DNA of 64,000 bases from Callaeas wilsoni (GCA_013398955.1 VWPU01009476.1:124001-188000), one strand, 5' to 3'; positions 37,836 through 49,862 are shown, numbered from the stretch's first letter. Notes: generated by a model from the sequence alone, not told the origin. Made by a program: numbers and translations.

Positions 37836-38419
37836 GTTAGCAGGGGATTCCTGTCAAAGCCAAAAGCAGAGCTGAATTTGTTCTTTTGTACTGAACTCTA
37901 AGCACTCACCAAAATGCTCTATTTTTAAACATATATTCTCTCTTCACTGGACTTTTCATCAAAAAAGTGTTGTTTTGAAGCACTGATTCTATATTCTGAC
38001 CCACTCATGATTGCTTACACACCTGTGAATCTGGTTCAACATCTTAAAGCCTGGTCTTCTGCACAGGACAGTAGCTTTATACTATGTGCCATAGAAATTC
38101 TGTTCTTAGAATGAATAAAGTTCCTCAACTGATATTTAAAGGATGAAAACCAATGAATACTCCCCATGAATATATTCTGATCTCTTACATCACTGTAATT
38201 GAAATCCCTTACCGTTTCTGGAATGAATCCAATTTAAGTTAGATGATATTGCTGTCCTAGTGTTCCTGATTTATTTCTGCATGGTGGACGACCAAACAAG
38301 GTCCTGAGATCACCACAGTGACTGCAGATCTGATACTAGTTCTTTCCTCTCTTGGGAACACTGAACAAAATTATAAACAACCAGTTTTCTGTGACACAGC
38401 AAAAGAAGAAATACTTTCC

Positions 38420-38439
38420 TTTTTTTTTTTTTTTTTTTT
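38420..38439. repeat. Poly(T) tract, 20 bases
   Basis: Uninterrupted T20 on the plus strand. No retrocopy or SINE body is recognised next to it on the minus strand, so it is treated as a simple homopolymer. Confidence 0.85.
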
Positions 38440-40047
38440 AAATAAACTTCGTACGTATTGCAACAAACAGTGGAATTCACTATAACTAGAGAACTTCGAA
38501 CTTCCTGCACTGTTTTCCAAAATCTTAGTTCAGCTTGGCCTGGAGGCAAAGTTAAGTTTTGACCTTAGATTTTCATTTGGCTTCATCGCTCAAACACTTA
38601 TTATTTCCTTGCTGACATGTGTTTGCCTATTGTCAGTTAGAATCTCTATTTTATACATTTATAAAGAAAAGTCAAACAATTCAACCAAATTCATAAATTT
38701 TTTCTTTTTTCCTAGGGACCAAAGTGGCAGCTTTCTCATTACATATCAATTTACAGCTCAAAATCAGGAATAGATCAATGCAAACCATCTGCACCTTGCA
38801 AGTTTTAGCATATCTCCTTTTCGTCAGTCTGAGTAAAACAGAGGAAGTTATGCAGAGCATGTGGTCTGCTTTCACAAATAATTTCTATGGAAAACAGCAG
38901 TCAGACAGTAATACAGGCCCAAGGTGACCTCATTACTGAAATTTGTTCTAGTTGTCATTAGACATATCACACTGTGTCACTCAAATCGGGAAAGGAATAA
39001 GAGATACTGACACGCAGCACCAGTGATTAGAGATGAAAAATACTGTTACACCATAAGAATCCCTTGGTGGAAAAGAAATATGTACAGTGTTTAAGATTCA
39101 TTCACCCCTCCCCGATCTGTCACTACTACCTTCACGGCTTTATTCTTTTTCTACTTGTTAGCTCTCCTTCACAAGGGACAACACCTTTCTTGAAGGATAT
39201 TTCAGAGGTCAATGCTCACTGGCCGGCAACCTTGCGTAAGATATCGCTGAATTTTTGGTACTGACGCCTCCTTGTCGGGTAAGGATATATGCTGCAGTTG
39301 CAGCAGGACAACTTGGACAGCTCCTTTTTGTGTTTATCAGTGCAGACTCTTGTCCCTGCCTACCTGCAGTCATGGCCTCATTCCTCACAGTTGCAAGTTA
39401 TGGGTTAGATCAGGCCAAGTTTGGGCATGATCCTGTGGAAGTAGATAAGCTACAAGGAATGATACCAGCGACTCAGAAGATGATATCTCCCTGGCCAGAA
39501 GCCAAGTATGGTTGGCAGAGACCCTGCTGCTCCTACAAAGTTCCTACTTCCAGCTTTCCCACTTGGTGACCAAAGACCTCGGTCAGTCCAGCTTTTGGGC
39601 CTTCCTGCCCAAAGGATGAACTTCCACCCTGGATGAATATTCTGCTGCTGTGAGTCCCCACAGGGACAACATCCCTTGGTAGTTTCAGGACACACCTCCT
39701 GAAGCACAATAGTTTGGATGAGATTGGTGCCACATGCTAAAGTTTAGCCAAATTACCTTGACTGAGAAAAAGGTCCTTTAAGTCAAGTCCTCACCATCTA
39801 TCATTACCAAACATCTCAAGTGCTTGCAACCGTGTCCCAGAGTAAGAGAGAAATTATTTGATAGCATCACAAATGTTATGGCCAAATTCCAGTTTGGCTA
39901 AATTGCATCCTACTTACCAAGATCTCCACTGTTAAGCATAAGGAAGGGGATCTGCTTCTCTTTCTGGCCTGGACTTTTGCACAGCTGTTACAGTGCACTT
40001 AAATTCTGTGGTTTTCCACCTGAGAGCTGGTGAGTCAAATAACATCT

Positions 40048-40072
40048 TAGAACCATAGCATCACAGAATAGC
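40048..40072 (-). mobile_element. Possible CR1 terminal remnant
   Basis: TTAGAACCATAGCATCACAGAATAG resembles the reversed CR1 terminus TTAGAATCATAGAATCACAGAATGG. The sequence to the right does not continue convincingly as CR1. Either a very short old copy or chance. Confidence 0.3.
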
Positions 40073-42075
40073 TTATTTTATTGTTAAAAAAATGGGGAGT
40101 CTAAAGGATGAAAGGTCTTACATGAAAGCAAGAAGATATTGTTTCTTTTTTTTCTTTACAGAATTGCAGTTGTTTTGCTGCTGAATTTTATTCTTTTTTA
40201 CACTGGCCTAGATGAGGGATGAGGAAGGGGGGATCTTTCAAGAATTTTGTGAAATAGTCAAAATGTACGTGTGACCAACCAGAGGGAAAAAAAAATCACC
40301 TCAATTACTCAAATAGAAAGCTCAGTTTTAAAAGTTTGATCTTCCATGCCCCAAACATATATTTAATTATTTTGTATCATGCTTCCCATTTACGTCCTGT
40401 TAAATTCTTAATTTCTTTCCAATGCGCTTTGCACTTTCTTAAATCTATAGTGAAGAAGAATGCTGAGCCTTAGTCACCTATTTCCTTACAGAAATTAAAA
40501 TATTTGCTTCTTCATTCTCTCTTGAAAATATTTCTTTGCCATTCAGACATCTGCCGCAGGTGCATGTTTTCTTGAAACAAATGGATTTATGGTTAACTCC
40601 TTCTCTATGAAGTCTAATGTTTTAATTACTATTTAATCACAACTGTTTAACTACTTAAAACTGAAGTTTTAATCACTGTCTTCAGAAGGACCACAATTAG
40701 ATTTTTAGTCAAATATAAATACAATCTCTCTTAAGCTTGTCATATTGTAGAAGTTTCCCCTTTCAGTGCTAACAGTACTTACTGCAGTGTGTGAAAATAT
40801 GTAACTGCATTCAACTACAATGTTGATAGGTTCATTTTTTTTTTCCAAGATGTATACTTTTTACACATATACTTTCAGATTGTTGCCTACTACATTTATT
40901 AGTCCTTCCTGGAATAGTGGCAGTCCTATTCTACTATTAACTTACCAGTAAAAGAAATAGGGCAATCTAAAAATGAGAAGTCCAGCCTATGACAGCTCAT
41001 CATACATTATAAACCAGCCTCAGCACATTTGTGGGTAAATTGTCTCTTGTGAACTGTTCTACAGCTGTTAGGGCTCGTGTTGTTTCCTTATAAACCAGAA
41101 ATAGGAATTTTTATTACCTCTGGCCATAATTTAAATTACATGAGCCCAACTCCATGATGTAGATTAGTGTACTGTCATGCAGTTCGGCTTTTATTTTGGC
41201 ATACGACAATGCAGCTCACACATGAACTCTACCATCAGTGGACATGTGATAGGAACAGAAAGGATAAACACACACAGTATTAAAAATTCTAGAACAAAAC
41301 CTTAGGTCTATAAAGAATTATTACTGTGCTTGCACTGATTCTCATAGGTTATATTCTTGGCAGCTTTACATCATCAGAGTGAATGGTTTGAGCACTTCGC
41401 TTGTACTCGACAAACACTCTAAAGGTCAGTGCTGTCACCCTTTCACTAAACATCACCAAAAATAGCTACATAGCTGTTCCAGGAGCTCTTACTTTATTTA
41501 TTAAATAAAATTTGTCCTATTAGGTTTTTTCCCAGGCCTTACTTTGCAAAAAATGAAACCAGGTTTTTTAACAATGGTTAAAAGTTAGTATTTTCAAGTA
41601 ATCTGTCCAAATAAGAAATGTATTCCACTACAATATTTTAACAAATAAATTTACTTTTCAAATTTAAAATATATCACATCGGGACTAAGAATTCCTCTGC
41701 TTGTCATAAAAAATGTCACACACTCCCCCTCCTCCCTACATACATTTCTTTGACTAGAAAAGCAGGTATTTTAAGAAAAATGGAGAGGTCGCAAAAGAAA
41801 TAAAAAATCACACACCCCAAAATGCAGAGTTAGAAGAGGGAAAAAAGGAAAACCATTTCATAAATTCCAGCAAGAAGCTGAATCTGTCCCTGACTAGATT
41901 TAACCAGAAACCTGTATTTTCCCACTAAACTGCAAGCAGAAACATTTATTTGGCACATTATACTTAATGGAAGAAATACATATGTTATAATCTGAATCTT
42001 TCTCTAACAAGTCATATTCATTATATTCTTCTGTTAGGTCTCACACTTTGATATACCTTAGAGTGAGCTCCAGTT

Positions 42076-42082
42076 TATAAAT
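42076..42082 (+). promoter_or_regulatory. TATA-like box upstream of the signal-peptide exon
   Basis: TATAAAT lies 108 bp before the ATG at 42190. A start site about 30 bp downstream would give a 5' UTR of roughly 80 bases. TATA-like strings are frequent in AT-rich DNA, so this counts only in combination with the exon pair downstream. Confidence 0.2.
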
Positions 42083-42189
42083 TGCCAGGACTCAAAAGAG
42101 CATGAATGTTACTCTAAGCCTGTTCCAGCAACTTGCTTTAGAAAGTCATAAACATTATGGGTAATTAACAACCTAATGGAACGCTGAGA

Positions 42190-42552
42190 ATGAAGGTCTT
42201 GCTTCTCTGTGCACTTCTGGGCTTGCCTTTAGTTGGTAAGAAATTTCCAGGGCTATAAACAGAACATGACATCTAAGCAACACTCAAAATTTACTTCTGG
42301 CTTTTCATCTCAAATAAAAATAATAATTATCATTAGCTTTCTGATTAATTTTCATAAATCATCACGGCTTGAATAGAGAGTTGCTCAAATCCAAGACTTG
42401 GATTAAGGATTTTTGCATGTCTTCTCTTTGATTTCATTCAGTTTGTCATTGTAGGAAACAGCCTCTAAATAAGTAATTAATCTTTCATTCTGTTTGTAGC
42501 ACAAAATGAATCAGACAATCACGACATCATATCAAGGAGCTGTGATGGTTAA
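42190..42552 (+). CDS. Putative two-exon secreted mini-protein (signal-peptide exon plus short tail)
   Basis: Seen: coding part of exon 1 is 42190-42235. ATG has A at -3 and is followed by a hydrophobic leader, MKVLLLCALLGLPLV, ending in phase 1 at G|GTAAG (42236). The intron is 264 bp. Its 3' end has TAATTAAT-like branch sequence, then CTTTCATTCTGTTTGTAG, with the acceptor AG at 42498-42499. Exon 2 completes an Ala codon and continues QNESDNHDIISRSCDG to TAA at 42550-42552, 32 residues in all. The tail is polar, has one N-glycosylation sequon (NES) and a single Cys. Family knowledge: a leader exon ending in phase 1 is common in secreted proteins, including S1 proteases, whose second exon begins with an acidic activation stretch and I-[IV]-G-G; the DIIS here only vaguely recalls that and lacks GG. 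Inference: a small secreted peptide, the 5' end of an unidentified or decayed secreted-protein gene, or chance. I do not recognise the gene. Confidence 0.25.
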
Positions 42553-42701
42553 AATGTGGACCTGTATTCAGAAGCTCTCAGGAGCCTCCTTTCCTGCTAT
42601 GCCCCAGACTGAACTACATAACCCTGAGTTAACACCTCAGTATCTCTACCTGCAAGAAGCATTTCCATCCTTAGTGTCTTGACACCACAAGATCAAGAAA
42701 A

Positions 42702-42721
42702 GTGGTGGTGGTGGTGGTGGT
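42702..42721. repeat. (GGT)n microsatellite
   Basis: About six GGT units. It would lie in the 3' UTR of the putative mini-gene if that transcript exists. Confidence 0.9.
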
Positions 42722-42814
42722 ATCAAGCCTGGATTTGCATAGAGCTCTAGATGGCCCAGCATACTACTAATTTTACTAAACCATTCCTTACTCTCACCCT
42801 CGCTATGAATAGTG

Positions 42815-42820
42815 AATAAA
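42815..42820 (+). terminator. AATAAA polyadenylation hexamer after the mini-gene
   Basis: A canonical AATAAA sits about 260 bases after the TAA of the putative mini-gene. It would close a second exon of a few hundred bases. AATAAA is common by chance in this composition, so it is weak support on its own. Confidence 0.2.
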
Positions 42821-43483
42821 TTAAAAAATTTAGTCCACGAGAAATGTTTCCCATAGTTTTTTAATACTTCAAGACATGTGACATACAACAGAAATAAGCT
42901 GTGATTACTTTTGGGACTGAATAAACAGGAATATAGCTCCAACCAATCAAAGGAATTCTTCCAAGGTTGGAAAATAAAATACTGTTTTTCATTTTGGTTT
43001 GAGGGTTTTTGTTGGGCTTGTTTGTTTCTGTTTTCCCCTCCAAAGAGGAACACAACTAGCTATTCCAGATGTGAGCTTCCCAAATTCTTGTTTATTAAGT
43101 GTGAGGCCTAGCTCCAGCAATTAAAACCTCTGGGACCATATGCAAACCAGAACATTTGCATTTGGCCTTGAGCAATATACCTTCTGCACGACAGCGTGCT
43201 CCCCACAGTTTTGAACATGCTGACAGACTAAAGTAACCAAACCATCAGAGAGCCAAGGACTAGAACCTGCAGTAATCCAACAGGAAGGGTTACAGGCTTT
43301 ATAAATAAAAGCATGGTAAACTAGCACAAAGTCTGTGAAAGAATCAGGCTCTGAGGAGACCATTACTGTAAAGTCGGAAAGGTTCTGCCACGGATATCAG
43401 CCAGCCAAAGGTAGAATATTAAAAACAGGGGAAGACTCATTATTTTGAAGCTGATGAATGTGATTTCACTGACTGACCTTTCA

Positions 43484-43500
43484 GGGCCAGATTCTGATCT
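43484..43500 (+). repeat. Short relic resembling an ancient archosaur/turtle interspersed repeat
   Basis: GGGCCAGATTCTGATCT matches the opening I recall of an old repeat seen in turtle and archosaur genomes that continues with 'CAGTTACACCAGTGTAAAT'. Here the match stops after 17 bases, so chance cannot be excluded. Confidence 0.25.
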
Positions 43501-45029
43501 TGAGGGAATAGGCTGGGTGTTATCAACTGCATGGGCTCATGGAGATCTAATGATAACATGCCGCCATGACCTGTCTCGCCAGCTGCTGTCCCTAGTCTTG
43601 TATTTTATAGTCTCTTGAATTTAAAATACAATTAAACATCTTTAGAAATAATTTAAATAATTTCTAAACAAAGTAGATTGCGTCACCCTGTGCAAAATCA
43701 TAACAATAGTTTTCATTTAAATACAAATAAAAAATAGGCAAAACTCTGAATCTGTAGTTATTCTAACTTTTATTTATTTACATGTTAGAAAAATTACTTT
43801 ATTTTCCTTTCCTTTTTGCAATCTGTGAACCTCAAATGGATAAACTCTACTCCTAGATAAGATTAATTTTATTCCTGCAAAATCAATCAGAACATCATCT
43901 TCCTCTTTTCACAGCATCTTCGAAATAGGACTTGAGTGGACACAAGTGCTGGGGGCTGTGCCAAGGGCTTGTTCTCATATCCATGTAAACCACATCCCTG
44001 GGGGACAGAATTAATTTCTATGCAAACCATTCATTTTCCTCATGATTTACCAAGAATTTTATAGTACATATCCTAAAGTGAAATTAAAAAAAAAAATCAT
44101 ATTAGACCAGAATGAAGCCCTAAAAGAGGTTTGAAGTTATGCTATTTTTTTAAAGTTTACAATAAATTTTTGTTAATTTTCTAAAAATTGGATTACAAAG
44201 AAATAGGTGTCAAAAGCACAGCAGAAATCAAGATCAATGTGGTTTTAATCCCTGAGCATAAATCAGGAGAAACTGTTTTAAAAAGCCAGTAAGGTTATTA
44301 AGAGTTACTAGAAAATGTAAAAGAAATCCTCTTTGCATGTGAGCTACAGCTGCAGTAGACAAATGGAGAAACCTGGGTAAGTTTGAGGGAAAATATACAA
44401 TATGCAAACAAGCCATAGCTTCTTTTGCAATCTGACATGCACTAATAGCTAACAAATGAGAGGCTCTTTCAAATGAGCTGGTCCTGCTCAGCTGAATTAT
44501 GATAGGCAAATGGGATAGGAATGAATTAAAGAGCAACGCTCCCTGTCACAATATGCCTTTGCAAAAGCTACTTCCCTTCAGAAGTTATCGGCACCTGCCA
44601 AAGCCCCAGGGATTACCCTTCCAGGATATAACAGGAGAGGAAATTTTGGCTCCTGACAAAGAAGCCAGAGACTGAAAAATGTCCTAACAAGTGAAGTGAG
44701 AAAGCTAAGCTAAAATTCTTTAGGAAAGTAGTAGATTTATTCCTGCCCAACCCTGACTCCTCATTGACATTTAGCCTCTGCACTGCAGCATGAGAACTGC
44801 TCACAGAGGACTAAAGAAAATGGCAAACAAATCTGGGCCTAACAGGGTATGCTTCATCACCCAGCCATGATTCACTGAAAAACAGCAAATGCATAGGGAA
44901 ATTTGACCCACCAGTATACTCTGTCCCACTGGCAAAAAATTGTCAACGTATTTATCACATGGCCCAGAAAGCCAAGAGCCAGTGCCTGGAAGGAAACCCC
45001 ATGCCATGGGGATACAGGCTTGCAGTGGG

Positions 45030-45080
45030 CTGCTGCAGATTTCACCTGGAACTGCTACAGATTTCACCTGGAGCTGCTGC
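45030..45080. repeat. 22-bp tandem duplication with a partial third copy
   Basis: CTGCTGCAGATTTCACCTGGAA (45030-45051) is followed by CTGCTACAGATTTCACCTGGAG (45052-45073) and a partial CTGCTGC. Each unit contains CACCTG, an E-box, so the duplication doubles that site. Confidence 0.85.
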
Positions 45081-46149
45081 TTTCAGTTGAACAAAATACA
45101 CTGACACAGCCTGAGATGTGTGTCCAAGGAATAGCTCTGATTTGCTGGTCAAGAAATAGAGTCCTTGGCTCCCTTTGGCAAGAATAATAGTGGCAATCCC
45201 CACCTGGTTGCCCAATTCCATTTACACTCCTCTACGTTCCAGCCTCCTGAAGGTTCTGAAGAACTTTAAAGCTCTTCAGCTCCATTCAGTGCTCTTCCTA
45301 GTGTCCAAATATAGTTATTACTTGTAATGTCTAGATAGGACACTCCTTGTACCCTCTCTCTCTCTTTACCAGCTCTTTTAATTTGCTAACAAATAAATAC
45401 ACATAGCCACAGAAAAATATTCTGCTCTGAAGTGTGTGAGGGCAAGAAACCACTGAATAAGGGGTAGAACATATGCAGGATGACAGGACAAACATGCACA
45501 AAAAGAGAGAAAGAGAGCCTCAGCTGGAATTGATGGATCAGCTCTGTATATATACACCAAGGTCCTCCCTAGACATGTATTTGATAGTAGAGATTTAGTA
45601 CTTTATGTGTTTTTTTGTGAAAATAAGGTGAACTTCATTTTTACTCTAGTGATTGATTCCCATAAAAGTTAAGTAGCCATCTATGAATAATGTGTACTTT
45701 AAGACCTCAGGCGCTAGTTGTCTCTACTATAAAGATGAAGATATAAATTCTGATCATCTAAGCTCAAGGTCAGTATTGTTCATCACAGTAGAAATTCTGT
45801 TTTACTATTTCTTTTCAAAGTATTGGAAATAATTACTGAAGACCCCATTCAAATTCCAGTATTCAAGAGGTGGAAAATGCCAGATTAAAACTGCTTGTAG
45901 AACTCAGTTTGGACTTCTTGAACATATCTGCTATGAAACTATCTTCTATTATGTGATTACAGACTACTTTTCCATGGCATAGCTGCAGTGCTTTTTGTGT
46001 GCACTGTGCATGGTATTCTGAGAAATGGTATTTGGGGAATGAGTCAGGTTTATCTAGTGAATGAGGCTTTCATTTCTCTCTGCCTCATTTGTTTCAGGAA
46101 CTGCAAGGTATATAATGAACCAGCAAGGGACTACAGAACGAGAAAATAA

Positions 46150-46290
46150 GATTTAATGGTTAAGGCAGCTGCCACCGAAGAAGTGAATTCCATTTCTGGA
46201 TCTGCCACAGAGCTCCTATGTGATGTTGGACAAATTACTTCACATTTCCCAGAGATGACCATTAATTTGATGTTCCTCATTTTCTGGTCT
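46150..46290 (+). mobile_element. MIR/CORE-type SINE relic
   Basis: The block reads AATGGTTAAGGCAGCTGCC, then AGAAGTGAATTCCATTTCTGGATCTGCCACAGAGCTCCTATGTGATGTTGGACAAATTACTTCAC, then TTCCTCATTTTCTGG. It follows the MIR-family layout in order. Those landmarks are the 'GTGGTTAAG-GC' head, 'GGCTCTGCCACTTACT-GCTGTGTGACCTTGGGCAAGTTACTTAAC', and the 'TTTCCTCATCTGTAA' tail. MIR-like SINEs predate the amniote radiation, so this is a fossil far older than the avian CR1 and LTR copies. Confidence 0.72.
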
Positions 46291-48930
46291 CAGTACAAGG
46301 CAACAGACCTGAGCTATTGAACACTTATAGCTGCAATTGATGTAGATTAAAACTGTATTCACATACACATAAAGATTGATTAAAATAATAGAGACTATGA
46401 AAGAAATGTTATTTAGAAATTAGCTGATACATCGTCAACTATTTTCCTCTGCCACCTGCAGAGATAACAAACCCATGAATGGCCAGGGTATTATGCAGGT
46501 AATTTCATTACCGTGTGTGAAGCATTCAGGTATGATAACTGTGAGAACAATGAAGCAACCAATAATTTAATATTCAGTGCAGGTTTTGAATGATGCGGTG
46601 GTAAGGAAAGCCCTGGGGCCACATCCTACATGAAGAGGATGGAAAGAAACACAAGCTAACTGCTGATGAAGCAGGGTCATGTGGAAACAAAAGGTATTAA
46701 TTTTTAAAAGTATGTCAGAGTGCCTGCACTCCAAGGGGCCAAGCTCAGTTTCACAAGAGCAACCTTAGGCCTGTTAGCACATAGTTTCTGCATCGACTTG
46801 ATTTTGTTCTTTTCATGGAGATTTGGAGTTGTGTTGTTGAATATATATTATAGGTTTTATGTGAGAAGAGAAGAATCCAGGCAACTGCCCCCTCTCCCAT
46901 TTCTAACCTAGGCCACAGACGAAAGGTCTCTTGAATCTAAATCCATATCTCAAAGAGGTGTAGAAGAGGTGATAAATGTGATAAAGATTAACATCTTGGA
47001 TTTGGGAATGAACCTCCATATTGACATGGCTTGAAATGAACAAGCAGATGGATGTGGTTCCACTGTCTGAAAAGGCTGCATCCAAGCTCCTCCTCGGAAA
47101 GAAGCTTGACTGCAAAAATGAGGTGTTCCTGCGGGGAGAAACACCCAGTTTTTATCTGGACAGGAGCCCATTGTCTCAGCCCTTTCATTCAGGAAGAGCA
47201 CTCAGGCTGAGCAGCAATGCCCGAGGCCACCAGTGGACATTCCCTGCTCAGTTCATGACTCAGAGGATGTTAAGCCTTAGCTGCTCCATGGGAGCTGGAG
47301 ATGGGCTGGGCAGGCTGAGGTGTCCCCTGGGGCTTGGCTTTTACTTCACTGCTCCTCTGAGCTGGGCAGCTCCACCACTGTGTCTGCCCAGTCTGGAACA
47401 GGACATGCGCCAGGTGAACCTGAGGTGTGACCTGGCTGACTTTTGTACCAGCACTGAGGCTGCCCACCTGTACTTGTACAGATTGAAAACGGGGAGAATT
47501 GTTCTTTCCTATTAATATAAACAGATTCTGCTGGAGGTAGAAAGGAAGTGGAGATACTTTGGCAATTCACTAAAACTTGGAGTTATGATAAGGAAATCAC
47601 AGCGCAGGGAAGTCCTATCTTGTTACCAACTTCCCTATTATATGAAAGGTATGAAAGAAATGAATATTGTGACAGGGTCATGACTTTGCTTATAAAACCT
47701 GCATATTAAGTGGTGGAAAAGATTACTGCCAAATGCCTTGTTTTACTGTTCACCCTCTCTTGCAGTCTTCTATTTTCTGATACCTGCTATAGCTGACACT
47801 CACTTAGCCAAAATATATTACAGGCCACATGGAAGATCATATATCACCAAATAATGGAATCAAGTTAAAATGCAAGTTTCCTATAATGAGCTGAGCCAGC
47901 CCATTTCATCATTATGTTCAGGTGTTACTCTGGGAGAGAAGATAGGCTTTAAGGTACATTTTAAATTTGATTGCCTGTGAGAAAGAAAATATGCAACTTC
48001 AAAATTTCACGACAACATGCCTGCTTTTCAAAGCTTAAAGCAGTTTCATTCATGAGGTTTATAATTTGTCAAAGTATTTTCACTAGATTTGCATGCAAAT
48101 TATGAAATACAAAACCAATTTAGTACAGCAAAGAAAATGATTTCAATCACTAAGGGAAATAAAAGTAACTTTTACTTAGAGCATGAGAAGAAAAGAAAAG
48201 CAAACAAGAGATTAAAAATATCGTCTCTTGATGAATTCCATTGTTTGGCCTAGAGAAGATTAGCCAGAAGAATAAAAAATTTTTAAGAATTTATTCATAA
48301 ATATTACCAACCCTAAATCCACATTCTGAATAAATGAGACATTCCTAACTTTCATATCTTCATTCTAAGCTTTCCTGATGAGAGCAGAACAGAAATTATG
48401 ACCTGGACCTTAGGACAAAGCAGGGATGAAATTTCCCCATTCCAAACTCCAGATGGCATAAGTTTTCATGGACTCATTCAAATCATTTCAGTTCCGGTAG
48501 TTTCCACTGTGTTAAGATTCAGCTCCATATTAATTGCCTCTATAAAGTAGCTCATGAATGCTTATTTTGGATCTAACTAAACCAGTAGATGCAAGTTAAA
48601 AAAGCAGTGAGTAAACATAGCCATGATACTTATAGATTATCAGGAAGATATTACATAAAACAATTCAATATTGAAGGGGAAAAAAAGGTGTTTAGCGGAT
48701 CTATATCTGGTCACCTGTATCCAAGCCAATGAAGCCCCTTTGGTGTTCATGCCTCAATCAGAACAGCATTTCAATCCTGAGGCTGTAGGACAACACACTG
48801 CGGTGAACAGTGTAACATTCAGCTGAAATCCTTCACCCAAGTATGTATCTCAACAGTCAGTCTAAGTATCTCACCTGGTATCTTGTTGATATTACGAAGA
48901 AAACACAATTCCCACTTTAAAAGTAGATCT

Positions 48931-49128
48931 TAGAATCATAGAATTTCCTGAGTTGGAAGGGGCCCACAAGGATCATCGAGTCCAACTCCTGGCCCTGCAC
49001 ACGACACCCCAAAAACCACAGAATGTGCCTGAGAGCATTGCCCAAATGCTTCTTGAACTCCATCAGGTTTGGTGCTGTGACCACTGCCCTGGAGAGCCTG
49101 TTCAGCGCCCAGCCACCCTCCGGGTGTT
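48931..49128 (-). mobile_element. CR1 LINE 3' end, minus strand
   Basis: The plus strand shows the reverse complement of a CR1 3' terminus: TAGAATCATAGAATTTCCTGAGTTGGAAGGGGCCCACAAGGATCATCGAGTCCAACTCCTGGCCCTGCAC. It is followed by ACCCCAAAAACCACAGAATGTGCCTGAGAGC and GGTGCTGTGACCACTGCCCTGGAGAGCCTGTTC. Similarity fades after CACCCTCCGGGTG. The copy is well preserved and belongs to the common bird CR1 subfamilies (exact subfamily not assigned). The 92-100 codon open frames across it are by-products. Confidence 0.93.
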
Positions 49129-49826
49129 TCCAATGTGCAAACACCTCCAAGACAACTCTGAGCACAGAGTGCTCAGTGAGGGAACTGAACAGCAACGACT
49201 AGGCACCTCCTATCTTAGAGCCCTAGTGAGATATTTTGGAAACAAGTATTTTTAGATATTAAATAGGATCTTTCCTAAAGAAACTATATAGTTAAAAATA
49301 TTTTGATACATAAAGACTTAAAAGAGCCTTGTGTTTCATTTCCATTTGAGTATCAGGAAATCAAAAGTATCTGGGCTACTTTTGCTAATTTGGCTGATCA
49401 CCTTGCAAGCAATGAATGATCCATGAACAAGGGGTATAATTCCTTCAACGATTCAAACTAGCTGTTTTTCAACTGACAGAGTCAGATCCAGATAAATAGA
49501 TTTCTTTGATTCTTGATATTCTTTCATCCAAGAAAAATTGTCTGAGGATAGAACAAACCAATTTCAAGCTCCTGGACAGAGTACAAACATATTCAGATAA
49601 AAATGTCTAACACCTGGGGATTTTTTTCTTTCAATACACCGTAAAGACCCCCCTTTACTTTATTAAATCCTTTTTTGTTTTCTATTACCTGTTTGTGACT
49701 ATGGTCCCCAATGAGCATTATGATTATGTTCTAGTATCTGTCGTAGGAATATAGAAAACCTCAAGACTTCTTTGCACAATACTGTCAGTATTCTTCCTGA
49801 TGAACCTGATACAGTAGAAGAGGAAC

Positions 49827-49862
49827 GATGCTGATTATGATAATGATGATGATGATGATGAT
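49827..49862. repeat. (GAT)n microsatellite
   Basis: GATGCTGATTATGATAATGA leads into an uninterrupted run of about six GAT units. Confidence 0.9.

Larger units (their letters stand above)
30721..42075. other. Unique non-coding DNA, no gene seen
   Basis: Mostly AT-rich. A GC-richer unassigned stretch lies at 39.24-39.76 kb, and a splice-like open segment at 38716-38923 is discussed in the findings. Holds the 33.4 kb CpG block and the 37.8 kb hairpin. Confidence 0.65.
42841..48930. other. Unique non-coding DNA around a SINE relic
   Basis: No gene is supported apart from the MIR-like copy. 47.02-47.50 kb is a GC-richer islet holding the longest open frame of the window (164 codons, plus), with no domain I recognise and an equally open opposite strand. 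Confidence 0.6.

Noticed and set aside
38420..38439. T20 as the poly(A) tail of a retrocopied gene on the minus strand
   Set aside because: No gene-like body, polyadenylation signal at the right place, or flanking duplication could be seen.
48917..49255. Open frames of 92 and 100 codons
   Set aside because: Products of the CR1 3' UTR, which is non-coding.
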